DNA of 5,302 nt from positions 1 through 5,302 of the forward strand of contig CAYZSE010000170.1 of the NCBI GenBank assembly GCA_964481035.1, read 5' to 3'. The position numbers were made by a program, and so were the translations under genes. The stretch comes from JAAAPF01 sp964481035. GTDB taxonomy: Bacteria; Pseudomonadota; Alphaproteobacteria; Geminicoccales; Geminicoccaceae. Shown here one piece after another: positions 5,250 to 5,302 of this stretch (position 1 is the first letter of the stretch; each line of letters begins with the position of its first letter). The notes under the pieces are model-generated. The model was not told the origin of the DNA, ran no database searches, and saw only the letters and a program-made list of their open reading frames with translations.

Positions 5250-5302
5250 ATGCGTGCCCCTTCTGCCGTCGCCCTCGCCGTGCTGCTCCTCCACCCCAGT
5301 GC
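5250..5302 (+). CDS. start of an exported protein, probably TraW (truncated by window)
   Basis: ATG three bases after the peptidase stop opens a frame running off the right edge. The 17 complete codons read MRAPSAVALAVLLLHPS, a basic residue then a hydrophobic core, as in a Sec signal peptide. The gene following the S26 peptidase in SXT-type systems is traW, a periplasmic pilus-assembly protein, so TraW is the best guess. The visible residues do not identify it. Only a weak GGTGAG (5242-5247) very close to the ATG could serve as ribosome binding site, suggesting coupling to the upstream gene. GTG at 5243 opens another frame, rejected for Cys/Arg/Pro-rich content. Confidence 0.55.
   Translation, partial: MRAPSAVALAVLLLHPS

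Noticed and set aside
5243..5302. GTG-started frame with a CxxC motif at the right edge
   Set aside because: The CPFC is followed by Arg/Pro-rich shadow sequence, while the overlapping ATG frame at 5250 gives a clean signal peptide.

Overview
The window is very GC-rich, with codon third positions overwhelmingly G or C. It fits a plasmid or integrative conjugative element of a high-GC proteobacterium; an alphaproteobacterium such as a Rhodospirillales relative is a guess, because nothing in the window fixes the taxon.

Layout. Positions 1-253 hold one small minus-strand gene of unknown function, preceded by a possible 7-codon leader ORF whose stop overlaps its start codon. Positions 254-808 carry no convincing larger gene but are rich in signals. 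An inverted pair of DnaA boxes (402-425) abuts three exact 17-bp direct repeats (424-496). These are followed by a three-unit degenerate GACTCT...CCGGTA repeat containing a 12-bp palindrome (498-538) and a third DnaA-like site (557-565). Together they look like an iteron-type plasmid replication origin (oriV) or a plasmid control region. The leader of the rightward operon (about 720-802) adds a short perfect inverted repeat and a good ribosome binding site.

From 809 to the right edge there is one tightly packed plus-strand operon of an F-type (MPF-F) conjugative type IV secretion system. Its genes are a small two-helix pilin-like protein, a periplasmic DsbC-like disulfide isomerase, the TraC/VirB4-family ATPase, a TrbI-like single-pass membrane protein, a TraF/TrhF-type S26 signal peptidase, and the first codons of a further exported protein, probably TraW. 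Three consecutive junctions are 4-base ATGA or GTGA overlaps, and two of the starts are GTG, so the genes are probably translationally coupled.

How they may work together. The pilin would be inserted in the inner membrane and processed, perhaps with help from the S26 peptidase. TraC would power pilus assembly at the inner membrane. TrbI would affect pilus extension or retraction. The DsbC-like protein would correct disulfides in periplasmic Tra proteins such as TraU, TraN or TraH, which are expected outside this window. The order pilin-dsbC-traC-S26-next gene resembles SXT/R391-like elements, while trbI directly after traC resembles F. The usual traLEKBV block does not precede the pilin gene here; a replication-origin-like region lies there instead. 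No relaxase, replication initiator, CRISPR array, tRNA or transposase is visible. I found no clearly new system; the intergenic repeat region is the most unusual part.
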